Origin: Pleurodeles waltl
Taxonomy: Eukaryota; Chordata; Amphibia; Caudata; Salamandridae
Assembly (NCBI RefSeq): GCF_031143425.1
Contig: NC_090445.1
Span: forward strand, 814,758,317 to 814,822,316
Direction of reading: 5' to 3'
Length of the DNA stretch: 64,000 nucleotides
Shown here: positions 34,435 to 47,496 of the stretch, in pieces
Numbering within the stretch: the first letter of the stretch is position 1
Layout: each line of letters starts with the position of its first letter
The notes under the pieces: model-generated
What the model was told of the DNA's origin: nothing
The model's input: only the letters and a program-made list of their open reading frames with translations
Databases searched by the model: none
Made by a program: the position numbers and the translations under genes

Positions 34435-35966
34435 ATGTCCCCACAAAGGCACCCCCGTTTCACTTATGAGGAGTTGAGGGTCATGGTGGAGGAAATAGTC
34501 AGAGTAGAGCCACAGCTGTTTGGAGCAGAGACACAGCAGATATCCGTTGCCAGGAAGATGGAGGTATGGCGGAGAATCGTGGACAGGGTGAACGCCGTGG
34601 GACAGCACCCAAGAACAAGGGATGACATCAGGAAGAGATGGACCGACATATGGGGAAGGTACATTCCGTGGCAGCAAGGCACTAGCTCGCCAAACAGAGC
34701 ACTGGTGGTGGACCCCCAACTCCTCCCCCACAGCTCACAGCATGGGAGGAGCACATCTTGGCACTACTGCATCCTGTGTGACTCACTGGAGTAGTGGAGG
34801 ACTGGACACTGGTAAGTCAACATTCACCACTTATCACCCCCATGCCTGCATGCGATCTCACATTCTCACCCTCACTCCCATCACTCCACTCCACCCCACA
34901 CACTTCACCAACACAGATGACTAACCCTGATGCCAAGCCCTGCATGCCATACCAATGCATGGACAGCCCTCCCATCCCTGCATGGACACCCATCACCAAA
35001 GCATGCGCAGCATAGGGAAACTAACAATCCCACAATACATCACCATACACAAACAAAGGTGGCAGGGCAACAACAACGATAGAGGGGAAGCCAGAGGTGT
35101 ACAAAATGTCACAGGCATGAAGCATATTATATCACTTACATCCCCACAGGGGCGCCAGCCCCTGTCAGCGGAGAGGAGGTGCCATGACGATCCAGTCCCC
35201 CAAAAGGAGATGCCCCCAATGATGACAGAAACACTGGACTTCAGGATCTGGACCAACAACCTGGCCCATCAGGAACCACTGGACAGTCTGTCACCAAAGC
35301 TGACTCACAGTCCACCACAGATCCTCCCCCGTCAGTATGCAACACTACAGCACCTACCCAGTGTACCCACACCTCTGTCCCCAGGACACGTCAATCAGCA
35401 GTGTGCCCACCTGTACAGGGACCCCAGTCCACACCTCATACCCAACACAATCAGGGACCTGGGGTCAGTGGCAGTGGGCACACCATTCAGGAGACAGAGG
35501 CACAGGCCAACAGGGACACTGGGAGGATCACTCTGCACCAGGGGGAGGACAGGCCCAGGGAACCGACTCTCCAAGAGGCACTCACCGAGATCCTGGGAGC
35601 CTACCAACATTCCCAGGACGCGACGGGCCAGATCCTTGACAACGTGCAGGAGTAGAAACAGCTGCAGGAGGAACAGTATCAGGGAATCAGGGAGGACTTG
35701 CAGGCCATTAACGCCACCTTGATCTCCATAGCAGGGGTGCTGCTAGACATGGCCAACATCATGAGGGAGGCAACAGCACAGCAGTGGGCCCATACCACCA
35801 GCCAGTCGATTGACCAGCCCTCTACTTTTGCTGCAGGAGGCCCCACCACAGGCCCCACAGGCCACCAACACCCCTCCCACCTGCAGAAGGTGAACCACCC
35901 CGTAAATGTTCCTTGTGAGCCAGACAAAAGCCAGAGACACTTGCCAAGACCACCACCAGGAAATGA
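34435..35966 (+). pseudogene. Myb/SANT-like gene 1 of Harbinger copy 3, disabled
   Basis: Exon 1 is 34435-34811 with donor GTAAGT, and starts with ATG and MSPQRHPRFTYEELRV. The trihelix motif is kept up to RKRWTDIWG, then a net 2-nt loss (377 against 379 nt) shifts the frame. Exon 2 starts at 35150 after CCCCACAG and ends with TGA 35964-35966. It keeps the Ser/Pro-rich block, DRPREPTLQEALTEILGAYQ and a basic tail, in different frames. AATAAA at 36153-36158 is the likely poly(A) signal. Confidence 0.8.
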
Positions 35967-36439
35967 GACTCTCCTGATTGTCCCCCTTGTGTCCCAAACT
36001 GTCATCTTGTCCACTTTGAACTGCCTTTGCTCCTCTTCCTATGGCCCCTTGGACACTGGACCTGTGCTACAAACAGACTGGAACAATACCCTGGACTTTT
36101 CTCCATCATCACCTCATTCCATTGCACTTTTCCCTAAATTTCATAGTACTACAATAAACACCCATTGACACAACTTAACTAGTATTTTATGTTTTGAAAA
36201 TGTGTATTTATGGAAACAGTCACATTTAGTGAAAATGATCTGAACACTGTGAGAGCATAGAAATAAGAACTTGTAGCTGTCTGCAGTCATTACATCAGTA
36301 CACAGTTATTATCTCACTAAAATCTGTAAAATGACAAGCCATAGGTGACAGTTGGTTCTGATGCAATGGAGGTTAATGCCATCATGCTACAGCCACACAC
36401 AATACATCAATAGTCAGAGGAATGGTCAGTTGCACTGTC

Positions 36440-37560
36440 TCACCTGTGTGTCATTGGAAGTATTGGGGGATAACTGACGTTCTGTTGTCCTCATCCTCAT
36501 CCTCTGCCTCCTCATCCTCACTGTCTTCAGGGTACGCTGCTTTTACAAGGGCATCTACAGTCTCCTCCTCCTGCAGACAGAGTACATGCCATCCGAAGGG
36601 CCAGGTTGTGCAACATGTAGCATGCCACTGCTACCTGGCAGACCTTCCCAGGTGAGTAGCACAGGGATCCACCTGTCAGATGGAGACACCTGAACCTGGC
36701 CTTCAGGAGCCCGAAGGTCCTCTCAATGATCCTTCTGGTTCACCCATGTGCCTTATTATAATGTTCCCCAGCCCCTGTCCTGGCATTCCTTACAAGGATC
36801 AGCAGCCACAATAGGTGTGGGTAGCCAGAGCCACCTGCAAGTATTGAGGGACAACATTTAGCCTCACATAAAGATTTGGGGATGACACCTGAAGGCATAC
36901 ACTAGCATGCAGTGGGTGTGGACCATGGCTCATGCTATTAGCCACACCCGGTGCCTCTGTAGTTGGGCATTTGGAATGCTGCTATTCCTCAGAGCAAAGG
37001 CATCATGCACCGACCCAGGATACTTAGCACTGAAGTGGGAGATATACTGGTCCGCCAGGCACACCATTTGCACATTCAGTGAATGGAAACTCTTCTGATT
37101 CCTGAACACCTGTCCATTCTGGCAGGGGGGGAATAATGCAATATGTGTACCATCATTGGCCCCAACAATATTGGGTATATGTCACCATTGCATTGAATCT
37201 GGCCTTCAGAGTGGCCAAATCTTCCTACTGAGGGGAATAGCTGCACATGTGTTTCACCAGGGTAGACAAACTTCCTGCGAGCACAATTGAGAACATTGGC
37301 TGTGACATTCCCGCTGCCAAGCCCCCTGTCACTTGGAAAGAACCAGTTGCCAGGAAATGGAGCACTGATAGAACTTGCACAAGATGGGGGATCCCAATCA
37401 GACGACGGATAGCAGATATTAGATCAGGTTCCAATTGGGCAGACAGCTCTGTGATTGTGCCCCTGTCCAGTCTATAGGTGACCATAATGTAACTGTCCTC
37501 CAGTGGAGCCAAGTCCACAAGGGTCTGTACACGTTGGTATGTCTCCTCCTCCTATTTATC
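36440..37560 (-). pseudogene. Harbinger transposase exons 2-3, copy 3, decayed
   Basis: The minus-strand segment 37518-37225 reads like copy 2 (LEPDLISAIRR, VLSVLHFLATGSFQ, AGMSQPMF), then breaks. Downstream, pieces equivalent to the catalytic core and the SGYP-containing last exon can be followed to about 36440 with many stops and small deletions. First exon: 52258-52176. It cannot make a functional nuclease. Confidence 0.75.
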
Positions 37561-37802
37561 CGCAGCAGTAGGTATCTAAGGACACAAGAGTAAGTAGGCT
37601 GTCACACTTTTAACAATGGAACCACAACCTCAGTGCACATAGTGCATTTATTTGATGGGACAGTGGGAATGGAGAGGTATGTGCTAATCTAGGCTGTGAC
37701 GCAGTTTAAGGTTGATACCATTATCTGCCACCATGAAATGGCGACAGCCTTTCCTGTATGTAGGGACAGGTGGAAGTGAGGTAACTCTACCGATATTTGG
37801 GC

Positions 37803-37920
37803 GTCATGGCGGAAGGCAGTCTTGCACCGCCGTGCAATTCCTCATTGAATAATATGGGGCTCTATGGAGTACAGTGGCCAATGGAGATCTGCGCTGGCGG
37901 TGATGGTGTACACCGCTGCA
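37803..37920. promoter_or_regulatory. Internal GGCGGT/ACCGCC cluster, copy 3
   Basis: TGGCGG, CACCGCCG, GGCGGTGA and ACCGCTG words lie shortly upstream of the Myb-like 2 start, in the position of the 15690-15805 cluster of copy 2. Confidence 0.4.
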
Positions 37921-38019
37921 GACAAGACCGCCATTTTCTATCTGAGTCCTCACTTGTTTCCTGACCTTCAACAGGAGAACACCTACACTGTGTGTGCTGC
38001 TGTGACCTGTGTATGGAAC

Positions 38020-39484
38020 CTACCAGGGCCTGTGTGACCGGGGAAAGGGCCCCTGCCTTCACTTCGGAGGAGTAGGAGCGATTGGTAGATGGGGTCCCAC
38101 CCCAGTACAGACTACTATATGGGCCTCCAGACCAACAGGTGAGTACATCTTGGCACGATGCATGTGGGAAGAATGCATGGAGATGTGTGTGTAAGCATCG
38201 TGTTATCGGGGGGAATGTCTTGTGGTGGTGTACATGGTGTGCTGATGTGTGTGCCAGTGGTGATGGAAACTGGATTGGTGGGCCATATGTGTGACAGACT
38301 GGATTGTATGTGTAATGGTGTCCTCCTGTCTGTATTACCTCTGCAGGTCAGCGCCCATCAAAAGAAGGGATTATGGCATGCCATCGCCAAGGACGTGAGG
38401 ACCCTTGTGGTCTATGGCAGGTGGAGCACCCACTGTCAGAAACGGTGGGGAGACCTGAGACGCTGGGCACGGAAGACCACGAAGACCCAGCTGGGGATGG
38501 CCTCCCAACGAGAAAAGGGTGCCAGTCGCAACCTGACCCCCCTGATGTCCCGCATTCTGACAGTGGCCTATCCCTGTGTGTGATGGTGCTGTGTATGCCA
38601 ACTGTGGTGTTGGTGAAGTAATTGACACAGTGTTTCCTTTTTCTCTCTCCCCCCATTTTCTTCTGTCATCCTGTCCATGTGTGCATTAGCATCATCTGGT
38701 AGAGGAGCAGGGGCACCGGCAACAGAGGGAGCTGCATCCCACAGGACCCAGGAGGCAGAGTCCACCATAGCCGAGGGAACCAGTGGGACGGAGGGCGAGA
38801 GGAGCACCACGGCGGAGACAGGAGGTGACAACACAGACTCAGATACCTCCTCTGAGGGAAGCTCCCTGGTGGTGGCAGAGACCTCTGTGACCACCCCAGC
38901 TATAGGTACATCCGCCACCCCGTACCAACTCCACCCTCCCAGTAGTCCCTCAGCGAGTTGCCCGTGCCCACTCACCCAGGATGGTGGGCATCTCCTTCGC
39001 TCCAGGCACCTCAGGCCCTGCCCCAGTGAGCCCTGCTGCCCTCAGTGAGGAGGCTATTGACCTCCTGAGATCAGTCTCTGTAGGGTGGTCAACCATTGTG
39101 AATGCCAACCAGGGGCTGGCATCCCAGATGCAGCAATGCAATGCATTCCTGGAGGGCATTCACGGTGGATTGGCGCCCCAACAGAGATCGATTCAGGCTC
39201 TGGCCTCCTCTCTGATGGCAACCCTGTTCCCAGTCCCTGTTCCTTCCGTCCCCTTCCAACTACCACTTCCCAGTCCCAGTCTCCTCAACCCCAGCCCATC
39301 CCATGCACACATACAGACGAGCAAGCACACAAGACAACATTCAAGAGTGGCAAAGTCAAACGCAGGCACCGCACTTCATCCACCAAGCACTCATGCAAAC
39401 ACCAGACAGTTGCAGACACAACCACATCCACTACCTCCACTGTCTCCCACTCCTCCTCCTTCTCCACCTCGAAGAAGGCTGGAC
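38020..39484 (+). pseudogene. Myb-like gene 2 of Harbinger copy 3, 5' part (split by retrotransposon)
   Basis: Exon 1 homology (38020-38140) precedes a donor GTGAGTAC. Exon 2 starts at 38347 after CTCTGCAG and reads VSAHQKKGLWHAIAKDVRT... then WSTHCQKRWGDLRRWARK in the same frame, so it keeps the Myb/SANT-like domain better than copy 2. It stops at TGA just after the LTPLMSRILTVAYP block. Exon 3 (from about 38690) is acidic and Ser/Thr-rich. The helical SEEAIDLLRSVSVG block follows at 39045. The gene continues beyond the insertion at 50475. Confidence 0.72.
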
Positions 39485-42186
39485 TGGCTTGTAGTGAGTA
39501 CCAAGGGGTACTTGCACCTTGCACCAGGCCCAGTTATCCTTTATTAGTGTATAGGGTGTCTAGCAGCATAGGCTGATAGATAATGGTAGCTTAGCAGAGC
39601 AGCTTAGGCTGAACTAGGAGACGAGTGAAGCTCCTACAGTACCACAAGTGTCATATGCACAATATCATAAGAAAACACAATACACAGATATACTAAAAAT
39701 AAGGGTTAGAAAAATAGCCCACCCCAAGACCCCGAAAAGTGAGTGCAAAGTGCACTAAAGTTCCCCAAAGGACATAGAAGTCATGATAGGGGAATTCTGC
39801 AGGAAAGATACAAATCAGCAATGCAACAACAATGGATTTCCAGTCGAGGGTACCTGTGGAACAAGGGGACCTAGTCCAAAAGTCACAAGCAAGTCGGAGA
39901 TGCGCAGATGCCCAGGAAATGCCAGCTGTGGGTGCAAAGAAGCTGCTACTGGACAGTAGAAGCTGGAGATTCTGCAGGAACGACAAGGGCTAGGAACTTC
40001 CCCTTTGGAGGACGGATTTCCCACGCCGTGGAGAGTCGTGCAGAAGTGTTTTTCTGAAGAAAGACTGCCAACAAGCCTTGCTAGCAGCAAATCGTGCAGT
40101 TAGGGTTTTTGGGTGCTGCTGTGGCCCAGGAGGGACCAGGATGTCGCCAATTGCGTCTGGGAATAGAGGGGGCATCGAGCAAGACAAGAAACCCTCTCAG
40201 CAGCAGGCAGCACCCGCATAAGTGCCAGAAATAGGCACTACGAGGATGCGTGAAACAGTGCTCACCAGAAGTCGCACAAAGGAGTCCCCCGTCGTCGGAG
40301 GACAACTTAGGAGGTCGTGCAATGCAGGTTAGAGTGCCGTGGACCCAGGCTGGACTGTGCACAAAGGATTTCCGCCGGAAGTGCACGGAGGCCGGAGTAG
40401 CTGCAAAAGTCACGGTTCCCAGCAATGCAGTCTGGCGTGGGGAGGCAAGGACTTACCTCCACCAAACTTGGACTGAAGAGTCACTGGACTGTGGGAGTCA
40501 ATTGGACAGAGTTGCTGGATTCAAGGGACCTCGCTCGTCGTGCTGAGAGGAGACCCAAGGTACCGGTGATGCAGTTCTTTGGTGCCTGCGGTTGCAGGGG
40601 GACGATTCCGTCGACCCACAGGAGATTTCTTCGGAGCTTCTAGTGCAGAGAGGAGGCAGACTACCCCCACAGCATGCACCACCAGGAAAACGGTCGAGAA
40701 GGCGGCAGGATCAGCATTACAGAGTTGCAGTAGTCGTCTTCGCTACTATGTTGCAGTTTTGCAGGCTTCCAGCACGGTCAGCAGTCGATTCCTTGGCAGA
40801 AGGTGAAGAGAGAGATGCAGAGGAACTCGGATGAGCTCTTGCATTCGTTATCTAAGGAATCCCAGGAGACAGAGACCCTCAATAGCCAGAAAAGAGGGTT
40901 TGGCTACCTAGGAGAGAGGATAGGCTAGCAACACCTGAAGGAGCCTATCGGAAGGAGTCTCTGACGTCACCTGATGGCACTGGCCACTCAGAGCAGTCCA
41001 GTGTGCCAGCAGCACCTCTGTTTCCAAGATGGCAGAGGTCTGGAGCACACTGGAGGAGCTCTGGGCACCTCCCAGGGGAGGTACAAGTCAGGGGAGTGGT
41101 CACTCCCCTTTCCTTTGTCCAGTTTCGTGCCAGAGCAGGGCTAAGGGGACCCTGAACCGGTGTAGACTGGCTTATGCAGAAATGGGCACCATGTGTGCCC
41201 ATGAAAGCATTTCCAGAGGCTGGGGGAGGCTACTCCTCCCCTGCCTTCACACCATTTTCCAAAGGGAGAGGGTGTAACACCCTCTCTCAGAGGAAGTCCT
41301 TTGTTCTGCCATCCTGGGCCAGGCCTGGCTGGACCCCAGGAGGGCAGAAGCCTGTCTGAGGGGTTGGCAGCAGCAGCAGCTGCAGTGAAACCCCGGGAAA
41401 GGCAGTTTGGCAGTACCAGAGTGTGTGCTACAGACCACTGGGATCATGGGATTGTGCCAACTATGCCAGGATGGTATAGAGGGGGCAATTCCATGATCAT
41501 AGACATGTTACATGGCCATATTCGGAGTTACCATTGTGAAGCTACATATAGGTAGTGACCTATATGTAGTGCATGCGTGTAATGGTGTCCCCGCACTCAC
41601 AAAGTCCGGGGAATTGGCCCTGAACAACGTTGGGGGCACCTTGGCTAGTGCCAGGGTGCCCACACACTAAGTAACTTAGCACCCAACCTTTACCAGGTAA
41701 AGGTTAGACATATAGGTGACTTATAAGTTACTTAAGTGCAGTGTAAAATGGCTGTGAAATAACGTGGACGTTATTTCACTCAGGCTGCAGTGGCAGGCCT
41801 GTGTAAGAATTGTCAGAGCTCCCTATGGGTGGCAAAAGAAATGCTGCAGCCCATAGGGATCTCCTGGAACCCCAATACCCTCGGTACCTCAGTACCATAT
41901 ACTAGGGAATTATAAGGGTGTTCCAGTAAGCCAATGTAAATTGGTAAAATTGGTCACTAGCCTGTTAGTGACAATTTTGAAAGCAATGAGAGAGCATAAC
42001 CACTGAGGTTCTGATTAGCAGAGCCTCAGTGAGACAGTTAGTCATAACACAGGTAACACATTCAGGCACACTTATGAGCACTGGGACCCTGGCTGGCAGG
42101 GTCCCAGTGACACATACAACTAAAACAACATATATACAGTGAAAAATGGGGGTAACATGCCAGGCAAGATGGTACTTTCCTACACA
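39485..42186 (-). repeat. 3' LTR (2702 bp)
   Basis: It matches 47497-50474 along its length except for about 276 bp absent near 39701, corresponding to about 47713-47990 of the other LTR. Short matching ends (AAAATA/AATAGTAAGG) at the gap suggest a deletion in this LTR. Confidence 0.93.
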
Positions 42187-42187
42187 A

Positions 42188-42197
42188 CCCCCCCCCC
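42188..42197 (-). promoter_or_regulatory. Polypurine tract of the Gmr1-like element
   Basis: A run of ten G on the minus strand lies one base from the 3' LTR, the expected site for plus-strand DNA priming. Confidence 0.75.
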
Positions 42198-42215
42198 AAA
42201 CGAAGGACAATAAGA

Positions 42216-45200
42216 CTAGCCATGACCTGATGAGTCTTCATTGTCTAAGAGGAAATATCTGGAGAGTCCATCTGCATTGGAGTGGCTACTCCCAGGTCTA
42301 TGTTCCACTGTATAGTCCACTCCCTGTAGGGATATTTGAGCACCTCAACAATTTAGGATTTTCACCTTTCATTTGTTTTAGCCAAAGTAGAGCTTTGTGG
42401 TTTGTCTGAACAATGAAGTGAGTGCCAAACAGGTATGGCCTCAACTTCTTCAGTGCCCAGACCACAGCAAAGGCCTCCCTCTCAATGGCAGACCAACGCT
42501 TTTCTCTAGGGGTCAACCTTCTACTAATAAAAGCAACAGGTTGATCCTGGCCCTCAGAATTAAGTTGTGATAGGACTGCCCCTACTCCTAATTCAGATGC
42601 ATCAGTTTGGACATAGAATTTTTTAGAGTACCAAGGGCTTTTCAGGACAGGTGCAGAGCACATGGCCTGCTTCAGCTCCTCAAAAGCTTTCTGACAGTTT
42701 GCTGTCCATAATACCTTTTTAGGCATCTTTTTGGATGTGAGGTCATTAAGAGGGGCTGCAATGGAGCCATAGTTCTTAATGAACCTCCTGTAATACCCAG
42801 TGAGGCCTAGGAAGGCTCTCACCTGAGTCTGAGTAGTAGGGGGAACCCAATCTATAATAGTTTGGATTTTCCCCTGAAGTAGTGCAATCTGTTCCCCACC
42901 AACAAGGTGTCCCAGATAAACCACCTTCCCCTGCCCTATCTGGCACTTTGAAGCCTTGATAGTGAGGCCTGCCTTTTGCAGGGCCTCTAAAACTTTCCAT
43001 AGGTGGACCAGATGATCATCCCAACTGGAGCTAAAGACAGCTATATCGTCCAGATATGCTGCACTAAAAGCTTCCAGCCCTTGCAGGACTGTGTTCACCA
43101 ACCTCTGAAAAGTGGCAGGTGCATTTTTCAATCCAAAAGGCATTACTGTGAATTGGTAATGGCCTCCAATGGTTGAAAATGCAGTTTTAGGTTTAGCATC
43201 TTCTGATAATTTGATCTGCCAATACCCTGCAGTCAAATCAAAAGTGCTTAGATACTTGGCAGATGCCAGTGTATCTATGAGCTCATCTGCCCTGGGTATA
43301 GGATGAGCATCAGTTTTGGTTACCTGGTTGAGAGCTCTGTAATCAACACAAAACCGCATTTCTTTCTTTCCATCCTTGGAATGAGGTTTTGGTACAAGTA
43401 CCACAGGAGAAGCCCATGGACTTTCAGAGTGCTCAACCACTCCCAGTTCTAACATTTTCTACACCTCTTGCTTTATGCAGTCTCTGACATGGTCAGGCTG
43501 CCTATAGATTTTACTTTTGACAGGCAAGCTGTCTCCAGTATCTATAGTGTGCTCACACCAAGAAGTGGTACCTGGCACAGTAGAGAAGAGTTCAGAAAAC
43601 TGACCCAGGAGATTTATGCAATGGTCTTTCTGCTCAGCAGTAAGACAATCAGCCAAAACTACACCTTCCACAAGAGCATCTTGTTCTGTGGAAGAGAAGA
43701 GATCAGGTAGAGGATCACTGTCTTCTTCCTGTCCCTCATCAGTTGCCATGAGCAGGGTGAGATCAGCCCTGTCATAGTAGGGTTTAAGGCGATTGACATG
43801 GAGCACCCTAAGGGGACTCCTGGCAGTGCCTAAGTCAACTAAGTAGGTGACTTCACCCTTTTTCTCAACAATTGTGTGGGGTCCACTCCATTTATCTTGG
43901 AGTGCTCTTGGGGCCACAGGCTCCAAGACCCACACTTTCTGCCCTGGTTTGTACTGAACCAAAACAGCCTTCTGGTCATGCCATTGCTTTTGGAGCTCTT
44001 GGCTGGCCTGAAGGTTTTTACTGGCCTTTTTCATGCACTCCGCCATCCTTGATCTGAGGCCAAGTACATAATCCACAATATCTTGCTTTGGAGCTTTTAA
44101 AGGTTGTTCACAACCCTCCTTGACAAGTGTTAGTGGACCCCTAACAGGGTGTCCAAAGAGGAGTTCAAAGGGGCTGAAGCCCACTCCTTTCTGGGGTACC
44201 TCCCTGTAGGCAAAAAGGAGGCATGGTAACAGGATATCCCATCTCCTGCGAGTTTTTCAGGGAGATCCATAATCATGCCTTTGAGAGTTTTGTTAAATCT
44301 CTCCACCAGTCCATTTGTTTGTGGATGATAGGGTGTAGTGAACTTGTAAGTCACACCACACTCCTTCCACATGGCCTTTAAGTAAGCAGACATGAAATTG
44401 CTTCCTCTGTCTGATACTACTTCCTTTGGGAAGCCGACCCTAGAAAATATTCCCAGGAGGGTCTTTGCCACTGCAGGTGCTGTAGTGGTCCTTAAAGGAA
44501 TTGCTTCAGGATATCTTGTGGCATGGTCCACTACCACCAAGATAAACCTATTGCCTGAAGCAGTAGGAGGGTCAAGGGGGCCAACTATGTCAACCCCTAC
44601 CCTTTCAAAGGGAACCCCAACCACAGGCAGTGGAATAAGGGGTGCCTTTGGGGTGCCACCTGTCTTGCTACTGGCTTGACAGGTTTCACAGGACTTACAA
44701 AACTCTTTTGTGTCCTCAGACATCCTAGGCCAATGAAACAAGGGAACAAGCCTGTCCCAAGTTTTCATTTGTCCCAGATGTCCAGCTAGGGGAATGTCGT
44801 GGGCTAGAGGGAGGAACTTTCTGTACTCCTGAGGAATCACTAACCTCCTGGCAGTTCCAGGTTTAGGATCCCTTGCTTCAGTGTACAAGAGGTTGTCCTC
44901 CCAGTAAACTCTGTGAGAGTCACTGACATCCCCATTAGCTTGTTTGACAGCTTGCTGTCTTAGACCCTCTAGTGTGGGACAGGTTTGCTGTGCCACACTC
45001 AGCTCCTCCCTGGCAGGCCCCCCTTCACCCAAAAGCTCAGCAGTGTCTGCTTCCAGCTCCTCTAGTATAGGTTCTGCACAGGGTGGAAATTCTTCTTCCT
45101 CAGAAGTAGAATCCACTGTAGAGGGAGGGATAGTAGGACGTGCTTTACTTCTACTAGCCCTAGCTTTAGGGAGCACTTGGTCCATTGTTCCAGGATCCAA

Positions 45201-45358
45201 GTCACCCTGTCCTTTTTGCTTTTTGGCCTGAGCCCTGGTTAAAGCAAAAATATGCCCTGGGATGCCCAGCATTGCTGCATGGGCCTCCAACTCCACATCT
45301 GACCAAGCTTATGTCTCCAAATCATTTCCTAGTAGACAGTCTACAGGTAAATCTGAGG
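42216..45358 (-). pseudogene. pol: Gmr1-like pol: integrase, reverse transcriptase, RNase H
   Basis: Reading in the minus direction, the integrase zinc region has AHDIPLAGHLGQ and CKSCETCQ. The catalytic core follows with VGVDIVGPL, VVSDRGSNF and GLVERFNKTLKG. A GPY/F-like segment (KWSGPHTIVEKKG) precedes the retropepsin-independent linker, then RT with VDYRALNQ, FDLTAGYWQI, FGLKNAPATFQ and YLDD near 43045. RNase H has YVQTDASELGVGAVLSQ and IEREAFAVVWALKKL, then HRPGSSHSNADGLSR in a shifted frame. The IN-to-RT passage is in one frame apart from a single TAG (43459-43461), so the order is native and not a rearrangement. Other damage: TAA 45309-45311, a frameshift near 44250 and one near 42335. 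It ends with TAG 42218-42216. Confidence 0.9.
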
Positions 45359-47209
45359 CTACCACAACTTTCTTTGGACCAGTAACCCCCCCCAGTTGAG
45401 ATTTACAACAGCCATGGGGTGGCTAAGTGTGTTGTTGTGAGCATCGGTTACTTGGTACTGGTGACCAAGTAGGTGTTGTTCAGGGTGGACCAGTTTCTCT
45501 ATCACCATTGTGACACTGGCACCTGTGTCCCTGTAGGCCTGAACCTCAACACCATTTATTAGGGGTAGCTGCTTGTACTTATCCATATTAAGGGGACAAG
45601 CAACTAAGGTGGCTAAATCAATAGCCCCCTCAGAGACTAACACAGCCTCTGTGGTTTCCCTAACAAGACCAACCCTAACTAAGTTACCAATAGTGAGCCC
45701 AGCTACTCCCTTGGATTGGCTATTAGTAGGTTTGCTCCCACCACCACTGCTATTAGTAGGGACACTAGGTGTAGCAGTAGGGGTTGTAGTGGTAGGAGGC
45801 TTGGTGCTTTTCTTTGGACAACTGGGATCTGTTGTCCAATGGCCTTTTATTTTACATAAATAGCACCATGGTTTCTTTTCTTTGTTTTGATTAGAAGAGG
45901 ATGTGGGCCCACCACCCCCACCAGAGTGTTTTTGTGGGCCTGATGAAGACTCATTGTTAGATTTGTCCCCACCCTTGTCAGAAGACTTACCATCCTTCTT
46001 CTTGTTGCCATCTTTGTCACCCCCTGTGTGAACTTTTCTGTTCACCCTTGTTCTGACCCATTTGTCTGCCTTCTTTCCCAATTCTTGGGGAGAGGTCAGA
46101 TCAGAGTCCACCAGGTACTGGTGCAACAAATCAGACACACAATTATTAAGAATATGCTCTCTCATGATCAAGTTATACAGGCTGTCATAATCAGTAACTT
46201 TACTGCCATGTAACCACCCCTCCAAGGCCTTCACTGAATGGTCAATGATATCAACCAAGTCTTGTGAAGACTCCTTTTTGGTCTCTCTGAACTTTATCCT
46301 GTATTGTTCAATGGTTAAGCCATAACCATCCAGGAGTGCATTCTTAAGAACTTTGTAATCATTGGCTTCACTTTCTTTCACAGTAAGGAGCCTATCCCTA
46401 CCGTTTCCACTGAATGATAGCCATAGGATAGCAGCCCACTGCCTTTGAGGGACATCCTGTACAGCACAGGCCCTCTCAAGTGCAGCAAACCACTTGTTAA
46501 TGTCATCCGCCTCCTTATAAGGGGGAACTATCTTATGCAGATTCCTGGAATCATGCTCTTTTGAAGGATGACTATGGGGAATACTGCTGCTGCCACCATG
46601 GGTTTCTAAACCCAACTTCTGTCTTTCCTTCTCTACTTCTAAGGTCTGTCTATCCAAATCCAGCTGTTGCTTCTTGAGCTTCAGTTTGGTTTGTTCCACT
46701 CTCAATCTATTGAGCTCCCTTTCTAACAATCTGTCATCAGGGTGGGTGGGAGGGACATGCCTTGAAACAGAAGTATGACGAGAATGGACAGAAGGAGACC
46801 TGTCCCTTACAGAAGGCACCCTAACAGCTTGGTTAACAGAAACATCACTTCTACTGTGGTGAGAATGAATGCTCTTGCTATGATGTGAGACAACACTATC
46901 TGTATGGTGTGACTCAACCTCAGTACCAACTATGCTAGACTGTCTAGTAATGGGCAGGCTATGAAGTTTCTTTCCTGAATCTTTTCCTAGGGGGGTCCCT
47001 GGATCAGATTGGGAACCATTAGCTACTTTTTCAACAGATGGGACCCTTTTGGCCTTATCTTGTTCTCTAAGCATGTTAAGCAATAATTCCAAGGAAGGAT
47101 TCTTCCCTACACTCAAACCTCTTTCTATTCATAGACTCCTTGCTCCTTTCCACCTAAGGTGGTCATATGCAAGTTTGGACAGATCAACATTTTGGCCTGT
47201 GCCAGACAT
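45359..47209 (-). pseudogene. gag: Gmr1-like gag with protease
   Basis: The start at 47209 (MSGTGQNVDLSKL) is followed by a nonsense TGA at 47128-47126; the frame then stays open to 45359. Order: a Ser/His-rich N-terminal part, a Leu/Arg/Glu/Lys-rich coiled coil (RELNRLRVEQTKLKLKK), and a capsid-like retrotransposon gag region (FAALERACAVQDVPQRQW). A Lys/Asp/Ser-rich linker and one zinc knuckle (CYLCKIKGHWTTDPSC) come next. The aspartic protease has DTGAS near 45520. A G-run around 45390 has gained or lost a base, so the frame leaves at the end of the protease. Capsid and nucleocapsid functions are as in Ty3/gypsy elements generally. Confidence 0.88.
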
Positions 47210-47496
47210 TTTTAGAAAGAGTTTAAGTGATAGAAAAAGAGAAAAAAGTTTTCAGAACTTTTAGAAAGACAGAAAAAAAAAACTTTTTAAACTTTTAAGA
47301 ACTTTTAGAAAGTTTAGAGGTACTTTTAAGCACTTTAGAAAAGAGGTGAGAAAAGAAATGCAAAACTTTTTGGTTAGGTGTACATACACTGAACTTGTTT
47401 TGTATATTTTTCTCTTATGAAAAGTACAATGACAAAAGTGGTAAGTAGTCTCAAAGCACTTATCCCACCGCTGCACAACCAATGTAGGAGGCGGGT

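Noticed and set aside
40081..41555. Many overlapping open frames in the LTR, repeated at 48370-49850
   Set aside because: Both LTRs carry them as low-complexity artefacts of GC-rich sequence, with no family motif and frames changed between the copies.
42227..42262. CTGATGAG...GAAA near the retrotransposon polypurine tract as a hammerhead
   Set aside because: Only a four-pair stem with a G-G mismatch next to the core, and no fitting cleavage site.
42216..47209. Endogenous retrovirus with envelope
   Set aside because: No envelope-like frame exists between RNase H and the 3' LTR; only a polypurine tract lies there.
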